Assembly: GCF_011762025.1 (NCBI RefSeq)
Contig: NZ_JAASQR010000003.1
Location: 124,001 to 188,000, forward strand
Reading direction: 5' to 3'
Source of the DNA: Sphingobium vermicomposti
GTDB taxonomy: Bacteria > Pseudomonadota > Alphaproteobacteria > Sphingomonadales > Sphingomonadaceae
Length of the DNA: 64,000 bases
The notes beneath the pieces were generated by a model that saw only the letters and a list, made by a program, of their open reading frames with translations, ran no database searches and was not told where the DNA came from. Positions within the stretch are counted from its first letter, which is position 1. Each line of letters begins with the position of its first letter. The translations under genes and the position numbers were made by a program. Shown here in pieces: positions 44,218 through 52,319 of the stretch.

Positions 44218-45345
44218 TCAAATCCCCAGCATCGCCTTCTTCTCATCCGCCGTCAGAAAATCCGCCCCGGCCACGCGATCCCACAATGCCGCCCGCTCGT
44301 CCGACAGTGCAGGCACCGCATCCATGTCCACCGCCAGCGACAATCCCGGCCACCACCCGCGCAGCCCCTGCGTCAATCCGCCGCAAATCTTGCCCAGCAA
44401 CGGCAGGATCGTCTGCCGCCACAGCGCCTTGTTCGCCTCGCGATAATTGGCGTAGCTATTGTCGCCCGGCAGCCCCATCAGCATCGGCGGCACCCCGAAA
44501 GCCAAAGCGATTTCCCGCGCCGCCGCCGCCTTCAGGCCGACAAAGTCCATCTCCGCTGGCGACAGGCTCATCGCCCTCCAGTTCAGCCCGCCTTCCAGCA
44601 ACATGGGCCGCCCCGCATTGGCAGCACCGGAAAAGGCCACCTCCATCTCGCGCTTCACCCGCTCGAACTGCTCCGGCGACATCACCGACCCGTCGCCCGG
44701 ATCATAGACCATCGCCCCGGAAGGCCGCGCCGCATTGTCCAGCAACGCCTTGTTCCACACCGTCGCGGCATTGTGGATCGCCACCGCGCCCGCCGCCGCG
44801 CCGACACAGCCCAACCCATAATGATCGTCCAGCGGATGCAGCGCCTTCAGGTGGATGATGCTCGTCCGCCCCGCCGCATCTTCGGGCAGCAGCCGGGTCA
44901 CATTGTCCCCGACCCGATAGAGATAGGCTGCTGGCCACCCCCGCGCGTCGGCCTCCACGCTCACCCGCTCAGGCCGCAGCGCATAAAGTTCGGCAGGCAT
45001 CCCATCCGCGCCCGCGATTATCTGGACATATCCATTGCCATGCAGCAGCAAATGGCTGGCCAGCACCTCCACCATCGCCTGCCCACCGACACAGCACGTC
45101 ACCAGCGACAGCGCCCGCGCGCCCTCCTCCGGCTCGACCCCGGCGGCAGTCAGGGCCGTCGCCCCCGCCCCTTCCGACACCAACCGCAACGCCCGCTGCG
45201 CCACCGGATTGCCGATCACGCCAGATCGCACCTGCGCCTCATAGGAAGCAGGCCATTCGCCCAAAGCCACCGCGCCCGAACCCCAGGCACGCGCCAACAC
45301 CGGCCGCGCGGAACCCCGCGCCGCCTTCGTCCCAAAGAATTTCAT
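44218..45345 (-). CDS. GTA gp3, HK97-type portal protein
   Basis: 375 residues from the ATG at 45345 with GGGGGC upstream. Portal signatures: SWYV-like core HGNGYVQIIAGADGMPAELYAL and the C-terminal FGVPPMLMGLPGDNSYANYREA. It forms the DNA entry vertex. A terminator-like hairpin directly precedes its ribosome-binding site. Confidence 0.94.
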   Translation of the reverse strand: MKFFGTKAARGSARPVLARAWGSGAVALGEWPASYEAQVRSGVIGNPVAQRALRLVSEGAGATALTAAGVEPEEGARALSLVTCCVGGQAMVEVLASHLLLHGNGYVQIIAGADGMPAELYALRPERVSVEADARGWPAAYLYRVGDNVTRLLPEDAAGRTSIIHLKALHPLDDHYGLGCVGAAAGAVAIHNAATVWNKALLDNAARPSGAMVYDPGDGSVMSPEQFERVKREMEVAFSGAANAGRPMLLEGGLNWRAMSLSPAEMDFVGLKAAAAREIALAFGVPPMLMGLPGDNSYANYREANKALWRQTILPLLGKICGGLTQGLRGWWPGLSLAVDMDAVPALSDERAALWDRVAGADFLTADEKKAMLGI

Positions 45346-45360
45346 GAAAGCCCCCGCCAC

Positions 45361-45391
45361 AAAAAAATCCTCGCCCCATCGGGGAGAGGAT
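45361..45391 (-). terminator. intrinsic-terminator-like hairpin just ahead of the portal gene
   Basis: On the minus strand ATCCTC-t-CCCC (45391-45381) pairs with GGGG-c-GAGGAT (45377-45367) around a 3-nt loop, followed by six or seven T residues. The portal ATG lies 16 nt beyond. Confidence 0.9.
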
Positions 45392-45441
45392 AGTGAAGCT
45401 TGGCAGCGTGCTGCCTAGCGAAACTTGGAGAGGGGGCAGCT

Positions 45442-45588
45442 CCCCTCGCCTCAACTCAAAGATCGCGGTTCAGCAGGAATTAGTGCCCCTCGCTCTCGCC
45501 GTTTGGGAAGAGGAAGCCCCCTCGCCTCAACTCAGGGATTACGCCGCAACACCCGGTCGCACGTGGAATTGGTGCCCTCGCTCTTGCC
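45442..45588. repeat. decayed duplication of the glycine-zipper gene's 3' end
   Basis: Copy A (45442-45500) and copy B (45518-45588, which includes the true gene end) share an identical 17-nt block and a 24/25-nt near-identical block, separated by a 12-nt length difference. Copy A in the minus frame reads GESEGH then a stop, so it is non-functional. Confidence 0.65.
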
Positions 45589-45870
45589 AATCACGCGCCC
45601 GGCGACCGCGCCCGCAGCACCCGCCAGCAGGGATTCGCCCAGGCTTCCACCCGCAATCGCGCCGACACCCACGCCGCCCGCCGCACCGATCACGGTTCCG
45701 CGATCGCGGCCCTTCTTCGCCTGTAACAGGCAATAGCGCACATCATCGCGGTCGCGCGGCGCGGCCCTTGCCACGCGCGCCCGTTCCTTGCTGCTCAGTG
45801 AAGCCGCCATGACCGGCGTTGCTACAAACGTCACGCCAGCGGCTATCATCATGATCCTGGCCAGCTTCAT
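45532..45870 (-). CDS. exported glycine-zipper protein within the GTA cluster
   Basis: 112 residues. A signal peptide (MKLARIMMIAAGVTFVATPVMA) is followed by a glycine-zipper segment, GTVIGAAGGVGVGAIAGG, with further GxxxG repeats, as in many envelope-associated proteins. Two cysteines are present. It is not a known GTA component and lies between large terminase and portal, so it is probably a host gene inserted or retained there. Its 3' end is partly duplicated downstream. Confidence 0.8.
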   Translation of the reverse strand: MKLARIMMIAAGVTFVATPVMAASLSSKERARVARAAPRDRDDVRYCLLQAKKGRDRGTVIGAAGGVGVGAIAGGSLGESLLAGAAGAVAGRVIGKSEGTNSTCDRVLRRNP

Positions 45871-45930
45871 GACCGATACTCCTTATAAAAATTCACCTGT
45901 ATAATACGCCAGCCTCCCGCTGCGGGTTCC

Positions 45931-47298
45931 TCATAGGTGCCGCACCCTCGCGTCACCCCGTCGTCCCAACATCAATTCGGTCAGCGCCCATACCAGCGCG
46001 TCGGCGCGGTCGGGCGACCGGCCGGGACCGACATAGCCGCCCCCCGCCACCAGCCCGCACATCTGGTCCTCCATCTGCCAGAATGCGCCCAGGTGCAGCA
46101 CACGTCCCGCTTCATACAGCGCCGCCACCGGCTCGGCCCGCGCCGCCTTGCCCCGGCTGGCATGGACCAGCCGCACGGGCAACGCCGCCTCCGCCGCGCG
46201 CAGCACGCTTTCCACCATCGCGCCGCCATTATTGGCTTCCGCCACCACCCTGTCCGCGCCATGCGCCGCCGCCGCACTCGCCACCGCGCGCGCCCAGCCG
46301 TCGGGCGTCGCCTTTTCCACGCTCGCATCCGCAATCACATAAGCGCGCCCGTCATGGCCAATCCCGGCCACCACGATGCCGCATGCGTCTCCCGTTGCCG
46401 AAGCGGGCGGATCGACCGCCACCACGACCCGCGACAACGGAGGCGCGCCGTCCTTGCCAGCAGGCACATGGACCGCGCGGCATCGCTCCAGCAGGTCCCG
46501 GCTCCACAATGCGCCTTCGACATCTTCGATCAGTTCGCCGTCCAGTTCCTGCCGTCCCAGCCGCGTATCGCCATAATTACGCTCCATCGCCGCGATGAAA
46601 CCATCCGCCAGGTTCGCGCTATTGTCGGCGGTGCGTCCCCGCGTCACCGCAACGTCGGCTCCGTCGCGCGCCACCAGCCTGCGCACCAAAGCGACCGGGC
46701 GCGGCGTCGTCGTCGCCAGCACGCGCGGTTCATTCCCCAGCCGCATGCCCATCATCAAATTGTCCCACACCGCCTCGCCGCCCGCCCATTTGGCGATTTC
46801 GTCCGCCCAGCCATGGCTGAATTGCGGCCCGCGCAACGCTTCCGGTTCCGCCGCCCCGAACAGGATCGCCATCGCCCCATTGGGCCAGATCAACCGTCGC
46901 AACGCCGGGGCAAAGGCTGGCCGGTTCCACCAGGGCGCAATCGCCAGCAGGCCCGACGGTCCCTCCACCATCACGGACCGCACCTCGCCCAGCGTCGCCC
47001 CGACCAGAGCGATCCGGGCGCGGCCATCGCTTTCCGCTATCGCCCGCACCCATTCCGCCCCTGCCCGCGTCTTGCCGAACCCGCGCCCCGCCATCATCAA
47101 CCAGACCCGCCAGTCTCCGTCGGGTGCCAGCTGTTCTGGCCGCGCGAGCCAGCCCCAGTCATGCGCCAGCGCCTGCGCCGCCGCATTGTCCAACCCGGCC
47201 AATATCCGATCGCGTGTCTCGACCGGCATCAGGGCCAGTCGTTCGAAATCCGATATGCCCCCCACTTCGATCGCCTCCCCGCTCCGCTTTCCACCCAC
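45931..47298 (-). CDS. GTA gp2, large terminase subunit
   Basis: 455 residues from a GTG at 47298, with GGCGG five nt upstream. The packaging ATPase has Walker A AGRGFGKTRAGAEW, and Walker B lies near FSHGWADEIAKW. The RNase H-like nuclease has its first Asp in VVVAVDPPAS and a last acidic cluster near RSPDRADALVWAL. It packages host DNA into GTA heads. A terminator-like hairpin and an AT-rich leader lie upstream. Confidence 0.95.
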   Translation of the reverse strand: MGGKRSGEAIEVGGISDFERLALMPVETRDRILAGLDNAAAQALAHDWGWLARPEQLAPDGDWRVWLMMAGRGFGKTRAGAEWVRAIAESDGRARIALVGATLGEVRSVMVEGPSGLLAIAPWWNRPAFAPALRRLIWPNGAMAILFGAAEPEALRGPQFSHGWADEIAKWAGGEAVWDNLMMGMRLGNEPRVLATTTPRPVALVRRLVARDGADVAVTRGRTADNSANLADGFIAAMERNYGDTRLGRQELDGELIEDVEGALWSRDLLERCRAVHVPAGKDGAPPLSRVVVAVDPPASATGDACGIVVAGIGHDGRAYVIADASVEKATPDGWARAVASAAAAHGADRVVAEANNGGAMVESVLRAAEAALPVRLVHASRGKAARAEPVAALYEAGRVLHLGAFWQMEDQMCGLVAGGGYVGPGRSPDRADALVWALTELMLGRRGDARVRHL

Positions 47299-47354
47299 AT
47301 TTCCGCCGCATCGCTACACAGAATTAATGTAGATCAACTTTTGCCCGTCTGAAC

Positions 47355-47386
47355 AAAAAAAAGCCCCGCCTAAGAAAAGGCGGAGC
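47355..47386 (-). terminator. intrinsic-terminator-like hairpin ahead of the large terminase gene
   Basis: On the minus strand GCtCCGCC (47386-47379) pairs with GGCGGgGC (47370-47363) with one mismatch and an 8-nt loop. Eight T residues follow (47362-47355). The start codon is 57 nt further on. Confidence 0.85.
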
Positions 47387-47400
47387 AGTTTGGGTCGCAC

Positions 47401-47417
47401 TGCAGGCATAACCTGCA
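47401..47417. promoter_or_regulatory. short inverted repeat in the terminase leader
   Basis: TGCAGG and CCTGCA are perfect 6-nt arms separated by CATAA. It lies downstream of a candidate promoter and could be an operator or a small hairpin. Confidence 0.35.
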
Positions 47418-47464
47418 AATTGATAAGATCACTGTTTAATAGAAATTACCATATATCCAACGAC

Positions 47465-47495
47465 ATATTTTTACAAAAAAATTATTTGTTGCCAA
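47465..47495 (-). promoter_or_regulatory. candidate promoter for the GTA terminase region
   Basis: On the minus strand TTGGCA (47495-47490), 16 nt, then TAAAAATAT (47473-47465) lies in the AT-rich patch 47400-47560, which stands out from the high-GC surroundings. The -10 match is only fair. Confidence 0.35.
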
Positions 47496-47546
47496 CGGTT
47501 TAACAAGGCACAAAAAAACCGGAGCACTTAAGCGCCCCAGGATGAA

Positions 47547-47696
47547 TTATTCCGAACCAAGCACTGAATGTTTGCCGCTATAAATAGTTCCGTCATCATC
47601 AATCGCATTTTCAAAGACGCGCTGGCTGCACGCGACTGACTGCCGCCATGCTCCACCCGGTGGTCCGATCCTGACATTCGCCGGGGTCAAGGACAT
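47547..47696 (-). CDS. 49-residue hypothetical protein overlapping the gp1 stop
   Basis: The ATG at 47696 has GGGGAAGG directly upstream and overlaps the terminase-like gene's end by 10 nt in another frame. The product starts MSLTPANVRIGPPGGAWRQ and has an acidic middle (VFENAIDDDGTIYSG). I know no family. The strong site and coupling favour a real gene; the size and low-GC end argue caution. Confidence 0.45.
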   Translation of the reverse strand: MSLTPANVRIGPPGGAWRQSVACSQRVFENAIDDDGTIYSGKHSVLGSE

Positions 47697-48298
47697 CCTT
47701 CCCCTGCCGCTGCGGCATCGCTGCGCCGCCGGACCGCGTCCAGCGCCGCCCGCAATCGCGTCACCGCATCCTCGCCGTCCGGCCTTTCGGTTTCGTTCGC
47801 GGCGCGCGCTTCCATGGCCTGGCGGGCGTGGGCGGTCAGCAACCGCATGCCCACCATATGGGGATGGCCGCGCTTCACCTTGCGGCTTTTCACCATGCCG
47901 TCCGCGTCCAGCGTCACCTCTTCCTGCTCGCTGCCGAACAGCGCCTCCCGCAACAGCAGTGCCTCCAGTTCGGAATAACCGACGCTCAGCGCCTGCGCCC
48001 ATTCCCGTGCAAAGCCGGGATCACGCCGTTTTTGATAATAAGCGCTCGACAGATTCATGCCCGCCGCCCGCGCCGCCTCGCTGACGTTGCAGGTCGCGGC
48101 CAGCGTTTCCATGAAGGTCTTGCGCAGTTCCTGCGTCCAGCCATCCTTGCGCACGGCGCGTATCTGGGCTTTGGCTCCTGCCTTCCCGGCCTGACTGCGC
48201 TGCACGGTCAATTCCCGGTCCGTGCCGTCGCTCGCCTTCCCGCTGAAGCGGCGCGACGCGCCCCCGGTCTTCTTCCCCTCCCTCTCCTTGTCCTCCAC
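47687..48298 (-). CDS. GTA gp1-like small terminase / DNA-binding protein
   Basis: 203 residues from a GTG at 48298, chosen for the AAGGAGG site seven nt upstream; a longer ATG start (48394) lacks one and would run through the hairpin at 48322-48349. A basic, disordered N-terminal 60 residues is followed by a helix-turn-helix: FMETLAATCNVSEAARAAGMNLSSAYYQKRRDPGFAREW. This is typical of small terminase subunits that select DNA for packaging. Confidence 0.82.
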   Translation of the reverse strand: MEDKEREGKKTGGASRRFSGKASDGTDRELTVQRSQAGKAGAKAQIRAVRKDGWTQELRKTFMETLAATCNVSEAARAAGMNLSSAYYQKRRDPGFAREWAQALSVGYSELEALLLREALFGSEQEEVTLDADGMVKSRKVKRGHPHMVGMRLLTAHARQAMEARAANETERPDGEDAVTRLRAALDAVRRRSDAAAAGEGCP

Positions 48299-48321
48299 GC
48301 TGCCCCTCCTTTGCCCAACGC

Positions 48322-48349
48322 AAAAGGGCCGGCCCATCTGGACCAGCCC
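48322..48349 (-). terminator. intrinsic-terminator-like hairpin just ahead of gp1
   Basis: On the minus strand GGGCTGGTCC (48349-48340) pairs with GGGCCGGCCC (48335-48326). All 10 positions pair when two G-U pairs are allowed, with a 4-nt loop. Four T residues follow, then the gp1 ribosome-binding site. Confidence 0.8.
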
Positions 48350-48441
48350 GTTCGCGCCGCCGCCTTGGCGACTCACATTTCCCAATATCGACATATCTGC
48401 CTGAACAGCGTGACGATGTCAAGAAGAATGTTCCAGATAGG

Positions 48442-49089
48442 TTAGTTTCCGCGCATCTTCCGCAACGCATCTTCTTCCGCTGCCAGGGCGCGGGCAAAGC
48501 TCGGGCGCGCGCTCAGCCCCTGCAACCACGCGCTGATCTTGGGCCAGCGCCCATCGGCCAGCACGCTGCTGCAATAGTTGACGGTGATGATGGGACAGGC
48601 GACGGCGATGTCGGCCAGGGTGAAGCGATCCTCCACCAGAAACCCGCTATCGGGTATCACAGACTCCAGATAATCATATACGGTCGGCAACTTCTCCGTC
48701 TCCGCGCGCGCCGCTGCGTCCAGGTCCTGGGGCATGTTGACCAGCGGCGCGACCATGCGGTTGAACACGATCGGCATGCCCGCCGCCTGAATGATCGTAT
48801 CGCCAAATTCATCATACCAGATGGTCCGTGCCCGCGCCTTGGCCTCCAGCGGGATCAGATTGGGGTCCGGTTGAACCGCATCCATATAGGTTATGATGGC
48901 GCTGCTGTCGCTGATCAGGAAATCGCCATCCTGAAACGCCGGTATCTTGCCAAAGGGGGACGCCTTGGCGAACGCTTCGCCCCCCTGTCCAAATCCACCC
49001 GGCATCACCTCTGCCGACAGGCCTTTCTCATCCGCGAAGATGATGACCTTCCGCACAAAGGGGGACGGTCTTGCTCCATATATGATCAT
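48442..49089 (-). CDS. glutathione S-transferase family protein
   Basis: 215 residues. The thioredoxin-like domain has IIYGARPSPFVRKVIIFADEKGL with Ser as likely catalytic residue, plus FGKIPAFQDGD and SSAIITYMD. The helical domain contains FTLADIAVACPI. It is unrelated in detail to the GST at 28523, so it represents another class. It marks the return to host genes beyond the GTA. Confidence 0.92.
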   Translation of the reverse strand: MIIYGARPSPFVRKVIIFADEKGLSAEVMPGGFGQGGEAFAKASPFGKIPAFQDGDFLISDSSAIITYMDAVQPDPNLIPLEAKARARTIWYDEFGDTIIQAAGMPIVFNRMVAPLVNMPQDLDAAARAETEKLPTVYDYLESVIPDSGFLVEDRFTLADIAVACPIITVNYCSSVLADGRWPKISAWLQGLSARPSFARALAAEEDALRKMRGN

Positions 49090-49188
49090 CGCATCATTCC
49101 TCTATCACGGTTGGCCTTGATCGCGGCTCGATGGACAGAATGACATTTAGATATCAAATTGCAACCTATGTTATCGGTCGCGGGCGGA

Positions 49189-49935
49189 TCACCCCTCTTC
49201 GCCACCCGGTGCTTTCGACCGGCTATAGTCGATGCGGATGCGCACCCAGCTTCCCACCATCGGCTTGCCGTTGACGCGCGGTGGCCTCACCAGAAACTGC
49301 CACGCCGCCAGCCGCACCGCGCGGGCAAAGCCCGACCCGGCGGGCGATTCTCCTAGCGCCTGGCAATTTTCGACATGATAATCGTCAACCGTCTTGCATG
49401 CGACCAGCCCCCATCCCTGCGCGGGCGCATTGCCGGGAATATAGGTTGCCAGTTCCGCATGGGTGGGCCGCCTGTGCCATTCCGCCTCGAACAGCTGGAC
49501 GCCGCCCGGCCCCTCGCCCGGACCCGCCGCCGCTGCCGCTTGATCGCCCTGCCCGGCCGCGCTGTCCGCCTCGGCCTTCCGGGGCATGCGCCCAATGTCG
49601 GCCGCCGCCATCTGCGCGCTTTCCAGCACCAGGAAGGGCAAGGGCGATGGCAGTTGCACGATGGGCGGGCGCACCGCTTCCACGGGGCGATCTGGCGGCG
49701 GCGTCTCCCGCTGCGGCTGCGCGCGCTCCTTTTCCTCGCTGCGCTTCTCCGCCTTCTGCTCAGCCTTTTCCTTCTTCGCCTCAGGTCCGGGGGCCACGTC
49801 GAACGTCACCAACTGGCGCATGTCCTCCCGCAGCTGTTCAGGGTGCGGGGCCAGCGTCAGCAGCGCCAGCAACAGCAGGCCGTGAAGCAGCAACGCGAAC
49901 AACAGGCCACCCCCTCGCTCGCGCACCCCTTGCAT
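49189..49935 (-). CDS. TonB-like energy-transducer family protein
   Basis: 248 residues from the ATG at 49935. One N-terminal membrane helix (about 9-30) is followed by a charged Lys/Glu coiled coil, a Pro-rich stretch, and a C-terminal domain (AEWHRRPTHAELATYIP, ARAVRLAAWQFLVRPPRVNGKP) that resembles a TonB C-terminus. A strict TonB signature is not complete, and no ExbBD genes are adjacent. Confidence 0.72.
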   Translation of the reverse strand: MQGVRERGGGLLFALLLHGLLLLALLTLAPHPEQLREDMRQLVTFDVAPGPEAKKEKAEQKAEKRSEEKERAQPQRETPPPDRPVEAVRPPIVQLPSPLPFLVLESAQMAAADIGRMPRKAEADSAAGQGDQAAAAAGPGEGPGGVQLFEAEWHRRPTHAELATYIPGNAPAQGWGLVACKTVDDYHVENCQALGESPAGSGFARAVRLAAWQFLVRPPRVNGKPMVGSWVRIRIDYSRSKAPGGEEG

Positions 49936-50058
49936 TCCCGATCTCCTTCGCGGCCAACCCTTACCGGCACGACCCCCGCCCAATCAAGCCAGCGCATCAT
50001 CATCACCGCCCGCCAAAAGCTCTGGCGGTCGGAAACGATCTCGGCTAGTCCCGCCGCG

Positions 50059-50694
50059 ATGCTTACAAAGCTCTATCAATGGACGCTGGCAAAGGCCGCC
50101 CACGCCCATGCCGAACGCTGGCTTTTCGTTGTTTCCTTCATGGAATCCAGCTTTTTTCCCATCCCCCCACATCCACTTCTGGGCCTAATGTGCCTCGCCC
50201 GCCCCGAACGCGCGCTCCGCTTCGGCATCATCTGCACCCTCGCTTCCGTTCTTGGCGGCCTTCTGGGCTACGCCATCGGCTATTTCCTCTATGAAGCGCT
50301 CGGGCAGCAAATTCTCGACACGCTCGGCCTCGCCGCAAAATTCCCCGTCGCCGCCTGCTACCTGCGCGACTACGGCGCCGAAATCATCCTGGTGAAGGGC
50401 GCGACGCCAATCCCCTTCAAGCTGATCACTATCACAGCCGGATTTATCGGCCTCTCTCTCTTCACCTTCATCTGGGCCAGCATCCTGTCCCGCGCCTTCC
50501 AGTTCATGCTGGTCGGCTTTCTATTCTGGAAATTCGGACGGCCGATTAAGGCATTCATCGAAAAATATCTCGCCCTCCTGTCCGCCGCCTTCATCGTCCT
50601 CCTGGTAGGCGGATTCCTCGCCGCTTCGATGCTGTCGGGCGGCGGCACCAAGGACGACAAGTGCAGCAACGCCACCATGGCGACGCTCCACTGA
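50059..50694 (+). CDS. YqaA/DedA (VTT-domain) membrane protein
   Basis: 211 residues from the ATG at 50059. ERWLFVVSFMESSFFPIPPHPLL is the amphipathic re-entrant motif of the SNARE-associated/VTT family. LVKGATPIPFKLITITAGF is the second conserved loop. Several membrane helices follow. DedA-family proteins act as lipid scramblases or flippases. It lies just upstream of lnt. Confidence 0.92.
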   Translation: MLTKLYQWTLAKAAHAHAERWLFVVSFMESSFFPIPPHPLLGLMCLARPERALRFGIICTLASVLGGLLGYAIGYFLYEALGQQILDTLGLAAKFPVAACYLRDYGAEIILVKGATPIPFKLITITAGFIGLSLFTFIWASILSRAFQFMLVGFLFWKFGRPIKAFIEKYLALLSAAFIVLLVGGFLAASMLSGGGTKDDKCSNATMATLH

Positions 50695-50704
50695 CACCGG
50701 CACA

Positions 50705-52261
50705 ATGAAAGACCTCGCCACCCGCTTTCCCAAAGCCACCGCGCTGCTCGCGGGATTCCTGTCGGCGACCGGGTTCGAACCGTTGAAGCTGTGGCCGGTC
50801 ACCTTGGCCTGCATCGCCCTGCTCATCCTGCTCGTCGATCGCGCCCCGGATCGGCAATCCGCCTTCCAGCGCGGCTGGTTGTTCGGCATTGGCCATTTCA
50901 CCCTCGGCCTCAACTGGATCGCTCACGCCTTCACCTTTCAGGACGCGATGCCGCATTGGTTCGGCTATGGCGCGGTGATCCTCCTGTCGCTCTATCTTGC
51001 CATCTATCCCGGCCTCGCCGCGCTGATAGGCTGGTGGCTAAGGAGCCGCCTATCCCTACGAAGGCAGGAACATACCGCCTTCATCTTCCTCTTCGCCGCA
51101 TGCTGGGTCGCCAGTGAATGGCTCCGGGCCGTTGTCCTCACCGGCTTCGCGTGGAACCCGCTCGGGGTCACGCTGCTGCCCACCGGCATCGCTATCGCCT
51201 CGACCCTCATCGGCACCTACGGCCTTGGCGCGCTCGCCATCTTCGCTTCAGGAGCGATCCTGCTCACGGCGCAACGTCGGTTCATCCCTGCCGCAGCCAT
51301 CACGGCCCCGCTGCTCGCCTGCGCCCTTTGGGGCATCATCGCCCATGCGCCCCCCACTCCGGCTGGCGCGCCACGCATCCGGGTAGTGCAACCCAACATC
51401 GGCCAGGATGAGAAATATTCGCCAGAGCTTGAACAAGCTCATTTCCGCACCCTCGCCACCTTGTCCGGCCAGCCCCGCCCGGACCCGCGCCTGATCTTCT
51501 GGCCCGAAGCGGCAATCCCCGCCTATCTCGACATGGAACCGCAATGGCGCGCCAGCATCGCCGCGCTGCTCGGCCCTGGCGACCTGCTGATGACCGGCGG
51601 CACCAAAGTCTATTTCAAGCAGGTCGATCAGGGCGGCATCGTCACCAACGCCTTGGCAGGCGCAAACAACAGCCTCTGGATCGTGTCACCCCACGCCCGG
51701 ATATTGGGCCGCTACGACAAGGCGCATCTTGTCCCCTTTGGCGAATATCTGCCCCTGCGCGCACTGCTCCAGCCGATCGGACTGTCGCGGCTAGTTCCGG
51801 GAGACGCCGATTTCTGGCCCGGCCCCGGCCCGCAAAGTCTGACGCTGCCCGCAACTCTGGGACGTCCAGAACTCAAGATGGGCGCGCAGATTTGCTACGA
51901 AATCATCTTCTCCGGCCAGGTGATTGACGCCGCCAACCGCCCGGCCTTCCTTTTCAATCCGTCGAACGACGCCTGGTTCGGCAGCTGGGGTCCTGTCCAG
52001 CACCTCGCCCAGGCTCGTCTCCGCGCGGTGGAAGAAGGCATCCCGATCATCCGCTCCACCCCTACCGGCGTTTCGGCGGTCATCGACGCCCGCGGCCATG
52101 TGCAACATGCGCTTGGCCTTCAACGCGCCGGTTTCCTCGACACTGGCCTGCCCCCAGCCTTGGGTCCTACGCTCTTCTCTCGCCTCGGCAACTGGGCCGC
52201 CTTCGCGTTCACGATCCTGCTGATCGGACTGGCCATTGCCATGGGCAGGGTGAGAAGCTAA
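50705..52261 (+). CDS. lnt: apolipoprotein N-acyltransferase
   Basis: 518 residues. Membrane helices cover residues 1-210, followed by a periplasmic nitrilase-like domain. The catalytic triad region is Glu in FWPEAAIP, Lys in the [12 protein letters not shown] block and Cys in [10 protein letters not shown]. It adds the third acyl chain to lipoproteins. It starts 10 nt after the YqaA gene, probably in one operon with it. Confidence 0.97.
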   Translation: MKDLATRFPKATALLAGFLSATGFEPLKLWPVTLACIALLILLVDRAPDRQSAFQRGWLFGIGHFTLGLNWIAHAFTFQDAMPHWFGYGAVILLSLYLAIYPGLAALIGWWLRSRLSLRRQEHTAFIFLFAACWVASEWLRAVVLTGFAWNPLGVTLLPTGIAIASTLIGTYGLGALAIFASGAILLTAQRRFIPAAAITAPLLACALWGIIAHAPPTPAGAPRIRVVQPNIGQDEKYSPELEQAHFRTLATLSGQPRPDPRLIFWPEAAIPAYLDMEPQWRASIAALLGPGDLLMTGGTKVYFKQVDQGGIVTNALAGANNSLWIVSPHARILGRYDKAHLVPFGEYLPLRALLQPIGLSRLVPGDADFWPGPGPQSLTLPATLGRPELKMGAQICYEIIFSGQVIDAANRPAFLFNPSNDAWFGSWGPVQHLAQARLRAVEEGIPIIRSTPTGVSAVIDARGHVQHALGLQRAGFLDTGLPPALGPTLFSRLGNWAAFAFTILLIGLAIAMGRVRS

Positions 52262-52266
52262 TAGCC

Positions 52267-52286
52267 ACATAAACTTTTCTTTATGT
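52267..52286. promoter_or_regulatory. AT-rich inverted repeat in the metK leader
   Basis: ACATAAA and TTTATGT are perfect 7-nt arms with a 6-nt spacer, in the 58-nt gap between lnt and metK. Its symmetry would suit an ArsR-type regulator of methionine/SAM genes; it could also act as an RNA hairpin. Too little sequence lies here for a known SAM riboswitch. Confidence 0.5.
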
Positions 52287-52319
52287 CGCCTTTCAAGCCA
52301 GCCTGCTAACGGGAGTCCC

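Noticed and set aside
32689..48298. Ordinary active prophage
   Set aside because: There is no integrase, repressor, replication or lysis module and no attachment-site repeats. Content and order match gene transfer agents, and the 15.6 kb size is too small for a phage of this type.
52262..52319. SAM or SAM/SAH riboswitch ahead of metK
   Set aside because: The gap is only 58 nt, much of it a simple palindrome, and the conserved pseudoknot elements are not visible.
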